NCBI RefSeq assembly: GCF_014635825.1
Contig: NZ_BMDO01000014.1
Location: 1 to 64,000, forward strand
DNA length: 64,000 bases
From: Mucilaginibacter galii
GTDB taxonomy: Bacteria; Bacteroidota; Bacteroidia; Sphingobacteriales; Sphingobacteriaceae
Reading direction: 5' to 3'
The notes under the pieces are model-generated. The model worked only from the letters and a program-made list of their open reading frames with translations, made no database searches and was not told the DNA's origin. The stretch's first letter is position 1; each line of letters starts with the position of its first letter. Positions 1 to 8,106 of the stretch are shown one piece after another. Both the position numbers and the translations under genes were made by a program.

Positions 1-123
1 GGAGGCTGGAAAGGCTACCGTTCACAACAACCACCGGGCATGACAACGATATGGCGAGGACTACAACGTTTCTATGATGTCTTAGACGGCTGGAACCTAT
101 TCAAAGATATAGGTACACCGTAG
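1..123 (+). CDS. IS4-type transposase, C-terminal fragment (cut by window edge)
   Basis: Frame 1 is open from the window edge for 40 codons to a TAG stop. The peptide begins GGWKGYRSQQPPG and continues with WRGLQRFYDVLDGW. This matches the Gly/Trp-rich C-terminal tail of IS4-group (Tn5-like) transposases, where a GGWKGY..PPG..TLWRGLQR pattern is common. The DDE catalytic core would lie to the left, outside the window, so it cannot be said whether the element is intact. No inverted repeat was recognised in the 170 bases that follow. The family call rests on one short motif. Confidence 0.6.
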   Translation, partial: GGWKGYRSQQPPGMTTIWRGLQRFYDVLDGWNLFKDIGTP

Positions 124-215
124 TCCTCGGGGAGGGGTGCGGCTGGCGGTGTGATGGAAGGGAGGGGTTTGTAAACATGGTTGATGAACGCTTTTTTACC
201 ATCTAATCAAACGGA

Positions 216-241
216 ATTTCCCACTATCGTTCCAAATGACA
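216..241. repeat. single arm of TGTCAT/CACTATCGTTCGA repeat family
   Basis: This 26-nt stretch matches the right arm of the palindrome at 32471-32496 at 24 of 26 positions and is followed by AATAATGG. No left arm is visible, so it looks like a half element. The rest of 124-290 holds G-rich sequence (GGGGAGGGG, GGAGGGG) related to the CCCTCC repeat family, and no gene. Confidence 0.55.
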
Positions 242-290
242 ATAATGGTTTTATGTAATACAAATTCCATTTCCCTATCTTGCCCCTGCA

Positions 291-911
291 ATGATCTATC
301 CTAAAAATAATCAACCCATACACTGGTTCTTTCACCATTATATTAGGTTAATTATTAAAAATAACTTCAAAGCATTCAATTTCAATACTGTTGAAATTGA
401 CCCTAATAAATCGGTTTTGTTGCTGGCCAATCACTTTGGCTGGTGGGATGGTTTTTTGCTGTACTGGCTTAATTATTTGCTACTTAAAAAGAAGTTCCAC
501 ATTATGATACTGGAAGATACCGTGCGCAAGGTGTTCTTCCTAAAATATATGGGTGCATTTTCGATGCAGAAAAATTCACGGTCGATGATGGAATCGCTGG
601 ATTATGCTGCAAAGCTCCTGCAAGACCCCAAAAATCTGGTGCTCATTTTTCCTCAAGCCAGGCTGTACTCTAACTTTGTAGATGATGTTCATTTTGAGCG
701 CGGGCTGCTAAAAATCATTAAACAGGCAAAGGGTAAATTTCAATATGTGTTTGCCGCTACTTTTATTGAATACTTTCAGCACAAAAAGCCTACTATAAAC
801 GTTTATGTAGAAACAGCAAGGCAAGAAGTGAACACGATAAACGAACTCAAGAATTTATACCAGCAGCATTATGATAACGCTAAACAGCTCCAAACTCAAA
901 TAGTTATATAA
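291..911 (+). CDS. lysophospholipid/carotenoid-type acyltransferase (PlsC-like)
   Basis: A 206-residue protein with the HX4D signature of glycerolipid acyltransferases (NHFGWWDG, residues 47-54: H48, D53) and a second block FPQAR (120-124) in the place of the usual FPEG.R motif. These families transfer an acyl group from acyl-ACP or acyl-CoA to a hydroxyl, usually at the inner membrane. It is followed after one base by a GTG-started glycosyltransferase and then a CruF-like gene, so it probably acylates a carotenoid glycoside rather than making bulk phospholipid. That substrate is inferred from context. The weaker second motif (Q for E/G) fits a non-canonical substrate. A TATCTTG sequence 13-20 bases upstream could be its -7 box. 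Confidence 0.75.
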   Translation: MIYPKNNQPIHWFFHHYIRLIIKNNFKAFNFNTVEIDPNKSVLLLANHFGWWDGFLLYWLNYLLLKKKFHIMILEDTVRKVFFLKYMGAFSMQKNSRSMMESLDYAAKLLQDPKNLVLIFPQARLYSNFVDDVHFERGLLKIIKQAKGKFQYVFAATFIEYFQHKKPTINVYVETARQEVNTINELKNLYQQHYDNAKQLQTQIVI

Positions 912-912
912 G

Positions 913-2001
913 GTGATTGTTGCTATATCTGTCGTCTTTTTTTTCCTGGTACTGCGCTTTGCCGTAACCCTTTTCAATTTCATATCCGACCCTAAACTGC
1001 GTAAAATAAACCGCATGCAGCAGGACATGGTTTCTATTTTAATACCTGCCCGTAACGAGGAAGCCAACATTATACCCCTCCTCCAATCTATCCACAAGCA
1101 AGATTACCCGCATTACGAGGTTATTGTGCTGGACGATGATTCGACCGATAACACGTATGCACTTTGCGAGGCATTTGCGGCCAATCACCCCAAATTCAGC
1201 GTGGTAAAAGGTAAGCCCCTTGAGCAGGGTTGGCTGGGTAAAAACTATGCCTGCCACCAATTGGCGCAGCAAGCCCATGGCACGTATTTATTATTTTTAG
1301 ATGCTGATGAACAGGTAGGCAACAGCTTAATTAACAGCGCTGTTCATCGCATCAAATCTAAGAACCTGGCTTTGTTCAGCCTGTTTACCAACCAGGAAAT
1401 GTGTTCACTGGGCGAGCAAACGGTAGTTCCATTAATGCATTACCTGCTATTAAACCTGCTCCCCCTCCGTTTAATATACTTGGCCAAAAATCCGTCGCTT
1501 GCGGCAGCCAGTGGACAGTTCATGCTGTTTAACACGGCGGTATACCGTAAGCATCAATGGCACTCCCTCTCACGCGACCGTGTGGTAGAGGATGTAGAGA
1601 TCATGAAACTGGTAAAAGTGCGAAAGTTGAAAGGCGAAAGCCTGCTGGCCAACGGTTTAATTACCTGCCGTATGTATACCGGTTATCAGCAGGCCATCAG
1701 CGGGTTTAGCAAAAACTTTTTGGCACCGTTCAATTACAGTATACCGGGCTTCATTTGTTATTTAATGCTGGTTATTGGCGGCCCGCTGTTGATCATCTCT
1801 ACCTTAAACCTGCCTTTGATATTAATGATGTGCGGGCTAATTTTACTAAGCCGTATCATGATCTCTTTTGCATCGGGGCAAAATGCATTTTATAATACCT
1901 TATTACACCCCGTACAAATGGCAAGTTTATTAATAGTGGGTATATTTGCCATTCAAAATCATTTAACACGTAATACCGTATGGAAAGGACGCCGGGTGTA
2001 A
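913..2001 (+). CDS. membrane glycosyltransferase family 2, CruG/CrtQ-like
   Basis: A 362-residue protein with an N-terminal membrane helix (about 1-23), a GT2 fold with IPARNEE (44-50), nucleotide-sugar aspartates at DDDSTDN (74-80) and a DAD metal-binding motif (130-132), then hydrophobic C-terminal segments (about 275-345). Translation starts at GTG one base after the acyltransferase stop. No ATG fits that keeps the N-terminal helix. Its stop overlaps the start of the CruF-like gene (TAATG), so the three are translationally linked. CruG in cyanobacteria glycosylates the hydroxyl made by CruF, and the same pairing here argues for a carotenoid O-glycosyltransferase. Sugar and acceptor are not determined by the sequence. 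Confidence 0.75.
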   Translation: MIVAISVVFFFLVLRFAVTLFNFISDPKLRKINRMQQDMVSILIPARNEEANIIPLLQSIHKQDYPHYEVIVLDDDSTDNTYALCEAFAANHPKFSVVKGKPLEQGWLGKNYACHQLAQQAHGTYLLFLDADEQVGNSLINSAVHRIKSKNLALFSLFTNQEMCSLGEQTVVPLMHYLLLNLLPLRLIYLAKNPSLAAASGQFMLFNTAVYRKHQWHSLSRDRVVEDVEIMKLVKVRKLKGESLLANGLITCRMYTGYQQAISGFSKNFLAPFNYSIPGFICYLMLVIGGPLLIISTLNLPLILMMCGLILLSRIMISFASGQNAFYNTLLHPVQMASLLIVGIFAIQNHLTRNTVWKGRRV

Positions 2002-2630
2002 TGCTCAAAAACACCACGGTGTCGCTCATCGTTATTATCTTATTCCATGTAGTGGGCCTTATTGGTTTTTTTGTGCCGACTTTAACGCCGCTATTTTTAC
2101 GGCTGGTACCCTTTCATTTATTGTTAATGCTCTGCGTGGTGTTATATAACCATTACCGGCTTGATGAAAAATTTCTGGGCTTCTTAATACTCATCTTTAT
2201 TGGCGGTATTGCAGCCGAGTGGATAGGCGTACACAAGCACTGGCTTTTTGGCGATTACCATTATGGCCCTACGCTGGGCATTAAAGTACTCGATATTCCG
2301 TTAATGATAGGGGTAAACTGGTTTACACTGGTTTATGCCACAGGTGTATTAATGCAGCGCAGCCGTTTACGAAGTATGCTTGCCCGTGTGCTAGTGGGCG
2401 CCGCTATACTGGTATTATTAGATGTGCTGATAGAGCCGGTAGCCATCAAATTTGACTACTGGAGCTGGGCAGATAAGGTGCCGCCTTTAAAAAATTACCT
2501 CTGCTGGTTTGGCGTAAGCGCTTTGTTTTTGTGGGCATTTGAAACATTCAAATTTAAACCGCAAAACATAGTAGCACCGGTATTGCTGGGCGTGGAGTTT
2601 GTGTTTTTTGGATTGTTGAACCTCTCCTAA
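2001..2630 (+). CDS. CruF-like carotenoid biosynthesis membrane protein
   Basis: A polytopic membrane protein of 209 residues from the ATG at 2001, which overlaps the previous stop as TAATG. An in-frame ATG at 1980 would add seven residues but is less likely. It carries the family pattern of PF04240 (CruF): AAEWIGVHKHWLFGDYHYGP followed by LDIPLMIGVNW, with six or more hydrophobic helices. CruF is a carotenoid 1',2'-hydratase/2-hydroxylase-type enzyme acting on the psi end of gamma-carotene-like pigments. It is third in a run acyltransferase-glycosyltransferase-CruF, which together would hydrate or hydroxylate, glycosylate and acylate a carotenoid. The exact reaction is inference from the family. 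Confidence 0.8.
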   Translation: MLKNTTVSLIVIILFHVVGLIGFFVPTLTPLFLRLVPFHLLLMLCVVLYNHYRLDEKFLGFLILIFIGGIAAEWIGVHKHWLFGDYHYGPTLGIKVLDIPLMIGVNWFTLVYATGVLMQRSRLRSMLARVLVGAAILVLLDVLIEPVAIKFDYWSWADKVPPLKNYLCWFGVSALFLWAFETFKFKPQNIVAPVLLGVEFVFFGLLNLS

Positions 2631-2652
2631 ATCCTCTCCCAAGGAGAGGATT
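2630..2652 (+). terminator. hairpin after the carotenoid operon
   Basis: Ten-base perfect arms AATCCTCTCC (2630-2639) and GGAGAGGATT (2643-2652) with a three-base loop, starting at the CruF stop codon. It is followed by TTAAG, a weak T tract. It belongs to the CCTCC-type repeat family and probably doubles as a terminator. Confidence 0.5.
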
Positions 2653-2725
2653 TTAAGATTAAGAGCACTTGTTAAATCAGTGTTGGATGAAGCTAATTCA
2701 ATGGAAGAAATAAAACTTTCTAAAG

Positions 2726-2769
2726 TCCTCCCCTTTGGGGAGGATTTAGGTGGGGTTTGTTTATTTTTG
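2726..2769 (+). promoter_or_regulatory. CCTCCCC repeat hairpin and TATTTTTG promoter box before ispH
   Basis: Arms TCCTCCCC (2726-2733) and GGGGAGGA (2737-2744) are followed by TATTTTTG at 2762-2769, an exact TAnnTTTG (-7) box of Bacteroidota. The ispH ATG lies only seven bases further on, implying a leaderless or near-leaderless transcript. A TTTG at 2734-2737, inside the repeat, is a candidate -33 element, but its spacing (24) is longer than usual. Confidence 0.45.
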
Positions 2770-2776
2770 TAAAACT

Positions 2777-3628
2777 ATGGGAGCGTATCAGTTACAGGTT
2801 GAAATAGATAGCGATTCGGGCTTTTGCTTTGGCGTTGTATACGCTATTGATATGGCCGAGGAAATACTGGCCGAAGACGGCTACTTGTATTGCCTGGGCG
2901 ATATTGTGCATAACGACGAAGAGGTAGAACGCCTAAAGGCCAAAGGGTTGCGCATTATTGACCATGCCGACCTGGTAAACCTGCATAACGAAAAAGTACT
3001 AATTCGTGCACACGGCGAAGCGCCCGATACTTACCGCACCGCCCTTCAAAATAACATTACGCTGATTGATGCCTCGTGCCCTGTAGTTTTAAAACTGCAA
3101 AACCGCATCAAAACATCGCACGATAGCAAAGAGAACATCCTCATTTTTGGCAAGCACGGCCATGCTGAAGTGATAGGCCTGCAAGGGCAAACTAACAACG
3201 AGGCCCTGGTATTTCAGGATATTGCCGAGTTAGACAACCTGGAACTTCCGCCGCAAATTACACTGTACAGCCAAACCACCAAAAGCACCGAGAAATTTTA
3301 CAACGTAAAAAATGAGCTCATTGCCCGTGGCTACGAGGTAAAAGCTAACGATACCATTTGCCGCCAGGTATCTAACCGCGATAAAGACCTGCACACCTTC
3401 GCCACACGTTTCAATAAGATCGTATTCGTATCGGGCAAAAAATCATCAAACGGCAAGGTACTATTTGAAGTTTGCCGCAAGTATAACCCCGATACCTATT
3501 TCGTATCGGCTGTTGAGGAATTAAGTACCGATATGTTCAGTCCCGGCGATACGGTAGGCATTAGCGGTGCAACCTCCACCCCAATGTGGCTCATGGCCAA
3601 AATTAAGGCAGAGTTAGAAACGTATTAA
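2777..3628 (+). CDS. ispH: 4-hydroxy-3-methylbut-2-enyl diphosphate reductase
   Basis: IspH (LytB) reduces HMBPP to IPP and DMAPP in the last step of the MEP isoprenoid pathway, using a [4Fe-4S] cluster in the cytoplasm. The three cluster cysteines are visible at C17 (DSDSGFCFGV), C101 (DASCPVV) and C195 (NDTICRQVSNR), and the phosphate-binding SGKKSSN and SGATSTP blocks are present. The start is the ATG at 2777 (283 residues). A GTG at 2750 would put the promoter box inside the gene. It sits between carotenoid tailoring genes and a CrtW-like gene, so precursor supply and pigment genes are clustered. Confidence 0.93.
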   Translation: MGAYQLQVEIDSDSGFCFGVVYAIDMAEEILAEDGYLYCLGDIVHNDEEVERLKAKGLRIIDHADLVNLHNEKVLIRAHGEAPDTYRTALQNNITLIDASCPVVLKLQNRIKTSHDSKENILIFGKHGHAEVIGLQGQTNNEALVFQDIAELDNLELPPQITLYSQTTKSTEKFYNVKNELIARGYEVKANDTICRQVSNRDKDLHTFATRFNKIVFVSGKKSSNGKVLFEVCRKYNPDTYFVSAVEELSTDMFSPGDTVGISGATSTPMWLMAKIKAELETY

Positions 3629-3685
3629 GTGCCAGCCGCCCCCCAAAAGGGGAACAGAAGTTGATTAGTGATAATAGATTGAAAT

Positions 3686-4396
3686 ATGGCGAATAACACT
3701 TCCTCCTTGCATAACAATCATCCTTTAGTAGGTCAGGGGGCTTTGACTGGTGTAATTATTGCGCTCATTGTCATAGGCGCCTGGCTAACCTCCACTTTTT
3801 TATTAATGCAGTGGGAGGTCAATTTTGCTAATCCGTTACTTTATTTGTTCATTTTGGTGCAAATGCACCTGTATACAGGCTTGTTCATTACCGCGCACGA
3901 TGCCATGCATGGAACTGTGTCATCTAACAAAGCACTCAACAACGGCATAGGTTATGTGGTTACTTTTTTATATGCAGCATTCCTTTACCCTAAGCTGTAT
4001 ACCAAGCACCATAAACACCACAGCCACGTACACAGTGATGAAGACCCCGACTACCACCACGGTAGTTTTATTGCCTGGTACATCAGGTTTATACGCAATT
4101 ATCTTTCCATTTGGCAGGTGGTGTTTATGGCGGTAGCTTTTAACGTGCTTAAATTATGGATACCACAGGCTAACCTTATTTTGTTTTGGGTAGTGCCCTC
4201 GTTGTTGAGCACTTTGCAGCTATTTTACTTTGGCACCTACCAGCCGCACAAAGGCGAGCATGACAACCCCTACCACTCGCGCTCACAAAAAAAGAACCAT
4301 GTTTTTGCATTTTTGTCGTGCTACTTTTTTGGTTACCATACCGAGCACCATGCCTCGCCCGCCACACCCTGGTGGCTGTTGTGGAAAACTAAATAA
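3686..4396 (+). CDS. crtW: CrtW-like beta-carotene ketolase (fatty-acid-hydroxylase superfamily)
   Basis: A membrane di-iron oxygenase of 236 residues. Histidine boxes are HDAMH (71-75), HHKHH (108-112) and, near the C-terminus, TEHHASPATPWWLL. The HDAMHG box, the EDPDYH sequence after the second box, the FGTYQPH block and the EHH..P.TPWW ending are the pattern of CrtW 4,4'-beta-ionone-ring ketolases rather than CrtZ hydroxylases or lipid desaturases. The expected product is a keto-carotenoid such as echinenone or canthaxanthin. It follows ispH by 57 bases on the same strand. No crtB, crtI or crtY is in the window, so its substrate must be made by genes elsewhere. Confidence 0.8.
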   Translation: MANNTSSLHNNHPLVGQGALTGVIIALIVIGAWLTSTFLLMQWEVNFANPLLYLFILVQMHLYTGLFITAHDAMHGTVSSNKALNNGIGYVVTFLYAAFLYPKLYTKHHKHHSHVHSDEDPDYHHGSFIAWYIRFIRNYLSIWQVVFMAVAFNVLKLWIPQANLILFWVVPSLLSTLQLFYFGTYQPHKGEHDNPYHSRSQKKNHVFAFLSCYFFGYHTEHHASPATPWWLLWKTK

Positions 4397-4652
4397 CCCA
4401 GCCGTTCCGGCATCATAAAGTCTGCATTTTAAGTTGAGGATGTACCTCATTTTCGCGGCCTGATCCTCCACGTTAAAAAAATGAGGAAATATGAAGTTTT
4501 TTGAAGAAAACTTGCGGTTGGATGAATTTTTACCTAATGTTTCGACGGTGCGAAAAGGCGGGTAAGTGCTACGAGTTTACACTCGATTGACAAAGAATTT
4601 CAGATATTTGCAGTTCCGTTAGCTCCCCCTTTAGGAAGCTTGGGAAGGCTTG

Positions 4653-5672
4653 ATGAAAAAAGGAGTTTTGTTAGTGAATTTAGGTACGCCAGACAGTCCG
4701 GAAACTAAGGATGTACGCCGTTACCTCGACGAGTTTTTAATGGATGAGCGGGTAATTGATATCAACGCAGTGAGCCGCGCATTACTGATTAAAGGCATTA
4801 TCGTTCCTTTCCGCGGGCCAAAATCGGCCAAATCTTACAAAGAAATCTGGACCGAAGAAGGCTCACCCTTAATGGTTTACACCGTAAAAGCTACCGAAGC
4901 ACTAAAGCAGCGCTTAGGCGACGAGTATCATGTAGAAATGGCCATGCGCTACCAAAACCCTTCTATCCAATCGGCTATGGATAAGCTGCGTGCAGCTCAG
5001 GTAACCTCTATACAGGTTATACCATTGTTTCCGCAATATGCCTCTGCATCAACAGGTTCTGTTCATCAAAAGGTGATGGAAATAGTGAGCAAATGGCAGA
5101 CTATACCCAGCATCAGTTTCATTAATTCGTTCTATGACAATGAGTTGGTGATCGACGGTTTTGTACAAAACGGTGCCAAATATAATCCAGCGGAATATGA
5201 TCATGTGCTATTCAGCTTCCACGGGTTACCACAGCGCCACATGCTTAAAGCCGATGAAACCAAGCAACACTGCCTTAAAGTAGCTAATTGCTGCGATACC
5301 ATTACTGGCGCTAACCGGTTCTGTTACAGCGCGCAATGCCACGCCACAGCCCGCCTGATTGCCGAAAAACTGAACATCCCTAAAGAGAAATATACCCTAA
5401 CTTTTCAGTCGCGCCTGGGCCGCGACCCCTGGATGCAGCCTTATACCAGCGAGGTAGTAGCCGAACTGGCCAAAAAAGGCGTGAAGCGTATGCTGGTGTT
5501 TTGCCCAGCCTTTGTGGCCGATTGCCTGGAGACCATTTTCGAGGTAGCGGTTGAGTATAATGAAGAGTTTCAAGCCTTGGGCGGCGAACACATTCAGCTG
5601 GTAGAAAGCCTGAACGATTCACCTATTTGGGTTGATGCCCTGGAGAAGATGGTGAGGGAAGAAGGTTTTTAA
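4653..5672 (+). CDS. hemH: ferrochelatase
   Basis: Ferrochelatase inserts Fe(II) into protoporphyrin IX to make heme. The 339-residue length is usual for bacterial HemH. The N-terminus has LLVNLGTPDSP. The metal-binding/catalytic histidine lies in FSFHGLPQRH, and FQSRLGRDPWMQPYT near the C-terminal third is diagnostic. The start is the ATG at 4653; the TTG just before it in frame is less likely. A cysteine-rich patch (CLKVANCCD) resembles that seen in some bacterial ferrochelatases with an iron-sulfur cluster, but the number of ligands was not verified. It stands alone, convergent with waaA. The 256 bases upstream hold no convincing gene. Confidence 0.95.
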   Translation: MKKGVLLVNLGTPDSPETKDVRRYLDEFLMDERVIDINAVSRALLIKGIIVPFRGPKSAKSYKEIWTEEGSPLMVYTVKATEALKQRLGDEYHVEMAMRYQNPSIQSAMDKLRAAQVTSIQVIPLFPQYASASTGSVHQKVMEIVSKWQTIPSISFINSFYDNELVIDGFVQNGAKYNPAEYDHVLFSFHGLPQRHMLKADETKQHCLKVANCCDTITGANRFCYSAQCHATARLIAEKLNIPKEKYTLTFQSRLGRDPWMQPYTSEVVAELAKKGVKRMLVFCPAFVADCLETIFEVAVEYNEEFQALGGEHIQLVESLNDSPIWVDALEKMVREEGF

Positions 5673-5703
5673 AGAAAGCTAAACCATGCCATTTCATAGT
5701 ATA

Positions 5704-5737
5704 AACTGCACGCGTTCTTACGCGTACGCGTGCGGTT
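5704..5737. repeat. GCACGCGT palindrome between convergent hemH and waaA
   Basis: Perfect 8-base arms GCACGCGT (5708-5715) and ACGCGTGC (5726-5733), extendable to 12 bases each (5704-5715/5726-5737) with one G-T pair. No T run follows, so a classic terminator is doubtful. The right side, GTGCGGTTACCAT, resembles GTGCGGTTGCCAC at 32569-32581, suggesting a shared repeat family. Confidence 0.5.
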
Positions 5738-5764
5738 ACCATGTTACTTTCGTGATGGCACTTT

Positions 5765-6988
5765 TTAAATCTTAATAGCTATATTCTTCATTATCAAATC
5801 CGTAGCACCTTTACTTTGTGCAACAAAAGCACCGGCTATTTTACCTGCGGTTATTCGGTAATTTTCGTCGGTTATCAATTGCCCCGCTACTGATAATAGC
5901 TCAGCACTGTTGTTAATGCTAAATCCGCCTTGTAGTGATATCAACTCACTTGCTTCCTTAAATTTAGAGTAATTAGGGCCAAAAACAACCGGTAAACCAA
6001 AAGCCGCAGCTTCCAGCGTGTTATGGATGCCTACACCAAATCCTCCGCCTATATAAGCAATTTCACCGTATTGATAAAGAGAAGAAAGCATCCCGATGTT
6101 ATCAATCACCAAGGTTTGACAGTCTTGAAGCTGGGTATTAGGCTCATTAATATTTGAAAACCGTATGGACTTATCAGCAGGCAGCATGCTAACCAGCTTA
6201 CTTACTTTGTCTTCCGGTATCTCATGCGGTGCTATGATGAATTTCCAATCGGGGTATTGGTTTATCAAGTTTACCAGTAGTTCTTCATCGGCAGGCCAGG
6301 TACTTCCGGCTATAAATACAGGTTTGCCGTTCTTAAACATTTCAATTACCGGCAAGGCTTTTGGCTGTAGGGCATTTTCATAAACACGATCGAAACGGGT
6401 GTCGCCGCTTACCAGTGCTTTTGTAATGCCTATAGTACTCAAAAGCAGCTTTGAATCTTCATCTTGCACAAACAGGCGGATAACCTTGGTCAGCATTTGA
6501 CGGTGTAAAGTACCGTACCATTTAAAAAATACCTGCCCCGGGCGAAAGATAGCCGATATAACATACAAAGGCACCTGCTGCTGATTCAGTTGGTTGAAGT
6601 AATGATACCAGTACTCGTACTTGGTAAATATTGCCGCTACCGGGTTAATGGCTTTAATAAAGTTGCGGGCATTAGCCGGTGTATCAAGCGGCAGGTAATA
6701 CACAGCATCGGCAAGCGGGGTGTTTTTCCTGATCTCGTAGCCGGATGGTGAAAAGAAAGTTACTACAACTGGATGGTGAGGGTACTTTACCTTAACGGCT
6801 TCCAAAACCGGCCGCCCCTGCTCAAACTCGCCAAGTGAGGCAAAGTGGAACCATATACTTTTGCTAAGCGGCGCAACCTTTTGGGCTCTTCGTCCGCTTA
6901 GCCAAGCCTTGGCTTTACTGTTAAAAACGGAGGCAATTAAGACAATTAAATAGTAAAAACGGATGCCTAAATTATATAACAGGAGCAT
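5765..6988 (-). CDS. waaA: 3-deoxy-D-manno-octulosonic acid transferase
   Basis: A 407-residue WaaA (KdtA), the inner-membrane glycosyltransferase that adds Kdo from CMP-Kdo to lipid IVA in lipopolysaccharide assembly. A hydrophobic N-terminal anchor (MLLLYNLGIRFYYLIVLIAS) is followed by the GT-B N-domain motif HFASLGEFEQGRPV, with the catalytic-base glutamate in ASLGEFEQ. Other family blocks are KYEYWYHY, GSTWPADEE and GGGFGVGIHNTLEAA. It is divergent from the nucleotide-sugar operon at 7095, with 106 bases between. Together with lptB at 23 kb it supports a Gram-negative, LPS- or LOS-bearing envelope. Confidence 0.93.
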   Translation of the reverse strand: MLLLYNLGIRFYYLIVLIASVFNSKAKAWLSGRRAQKVAPLSKSIWFHFASLGEFEQGRPVLEAVKVKYPHHPVVVTFFSPSGYEIRKNTPLADAVYYLPLDTPANARNFIKAINPVAAIFTKYEYWYHYFNQLNQQQVPLYVISAIFRPGQVFFKWYGTLHRQMLTKVIRLFVQDEDSKLLLSTIGITKALVSGDTRFDRVYENALQPKALPVIEMFKNGKPVFIAGSTWPADEELLVNLINQYPDWKFIIAPHEIPEDKVSKLVSMLPADKSIRFSNINEPNTQLQDCQTLVIDNIGMLSSLYQYGEIAYIGGGFGVGIHNTLEAAAFGLPVVFGPNYSKFKEASELISLQGGFSINNSAELLSVAGQLITDENYRITAGKIAGAFVAQSKGATDLIMKNIAIKI

Positions 6989-7094
6989 TTAAATATCAAT
7001 GTTTCTTATATTCGTCGGGGATAAAAGTAAGCAATACAAACGGAAGTTACAGTGGGGCTCTATGCGCCGCTACCGGCTTCCAAACTAAAACACA

Positions 7095-8081
7095 ATGAAT
7101 ATACAAGGCAAAAGAGTACTCATTACGGGTGCAGCAGGTTTCCTGGGTTCGCACCTGTGCGACCGTTTTATCAAAGAAGGCTGCCGTGTGGTGGGTATGG
7201 ATAACCTCATTACCGGCGATCTGAAGAACATCGAGCACCTGTTCAAGTTGGAAAACTTCGAGTTTTATAACCACGACGTATCCAAGTTTGTGCATGTATC
7301 TGGCGATGTGGATTACATCCTGCACTTTGCATCACCGGCATCACCTATAGATTACCTAAAGATCCCCATCCAAACGCTTAAAGTAGGCTCCTTAGGTACG
7401 CATAATCTTTTAGGGCTTGCTAAAGCCAAAGGTGCCCGTATTTTGGTAGCCAGTACCTCAGAAGTATATGGCGACCCGAACGTAAACCCGCAGCCTGAAG
7501 AATACTGGGGCAACGTTAACCCGGTAGGCCCAAGAGGCGTATATGATGAGGCCAAGCGCTTCCAGGAAGCCATTACCATGGCTTACCATACCTTTCACGG
7601 TGTGGAAACCCGCATTATCCGCATTTTTAACACTTACGGCCCAAGAATGCGCCTGAACGACGGACGTGTATTGCCTGCATTCATAGGCCAAGCCTTAAGG
7701 GGCGAACCGCTGACCATGTTTGGCGACGGCTCACAAACGAGGGCATTTTGCTACGTGGATGATTTGGTAGAAGGCATTTACCGCTTGCTATTGAGCGATT
7801 ATGTACAGCCAATGAACATTGGTAACCCGGATGAGATCACTATCAAGGAGTTTGGTGAGGAGATCATCAAGCTTACCGGTACCAATCAGGAACTTATCTC
7901 AAAGCCATTGCCTACAGATGACCCTAAGCAGCGCCGTCCAGACATTACCAAGGCCAAAGCCATTTTAGGCTGGGAGCCAAAGGTAGGCCGTGCCGAAGGA
8001 TTGAAGATCACTTACGAGTACTTCAAGTCACTCCCGCAGCATATTATTGAACATAAAGAGTTTACGCAGTATAATAAATAG
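7095..8081 (+). CDS. UDP-glucuronate decarboxylase (UDP-xylose synthase), extended SDR
   Basis: A 328-residue extended short-chain dehydrogenase. The NAD-binding motif GAAGFLGSH is at the N-terminus, the catalytic set is STSEVYG and YDEAKRFQE (YxxxK), and HFASPASP plus RIFNTYGPRM are hallmarks of UDP-glucuronate decarboxylases (UXS), which make UDP-xylose. The C-terminal QRRPDITKAKAILGWEPK block fits as well. It is the first gene of a three-SDR run with galE (25-base gap) and rfbB (10-base gap), consistent with an operon supplying surface polysaccharide precursors. No dedicated glycosyltransferase is adjacent. Confidence 0.88.
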   Translation: MNIQGKRVLITGAAGFLGSHLCDRFIKEGCRVVGMDNLITGDLKNIEHLFKLENFEFYNHDVSKFVHVSGDVDYILHFASPASPIDYLKIPIQTLKVGSLGTHNLLGLAKAKGARILVASTSEVYGDPNVNPQPEEYWGNVNPVGPRGVYDEAKRFQEAITMAYHTFHGVETRIIRIFNTYGPRMRLNDGRVLPAFIGQALRGEPLTMFGDGSQTRAFCYVDDLVEGIYRLLLSDYVQPMNIGNPDEITIKEFGEEIIKLTGTNQELISKPLPTDDPKQRRPDITKAKAILGWEPKVGRAEGLKITYEYFKSLPQHIIEHKEFTQYNK

Positions 8082-8106
8082 TCCTAAATTCGATCAAAAT
8101 ACATCT

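Noticed and set aside
4491..4565. 24-codon frame MKFFEENLRLDEFLPNVS before hemH
   Set aside because: Looks protein-like but is too short to support, with no promoter seen. Noted only because the gap 4397-4652 is otherwise empty.
8047..8106. Upstream start for galE
   Set aside because: The 20 added residues overlap the UXS gene and are not part of the GalE fold; the ATG at 8107 begins directly with the Rossmann strand.
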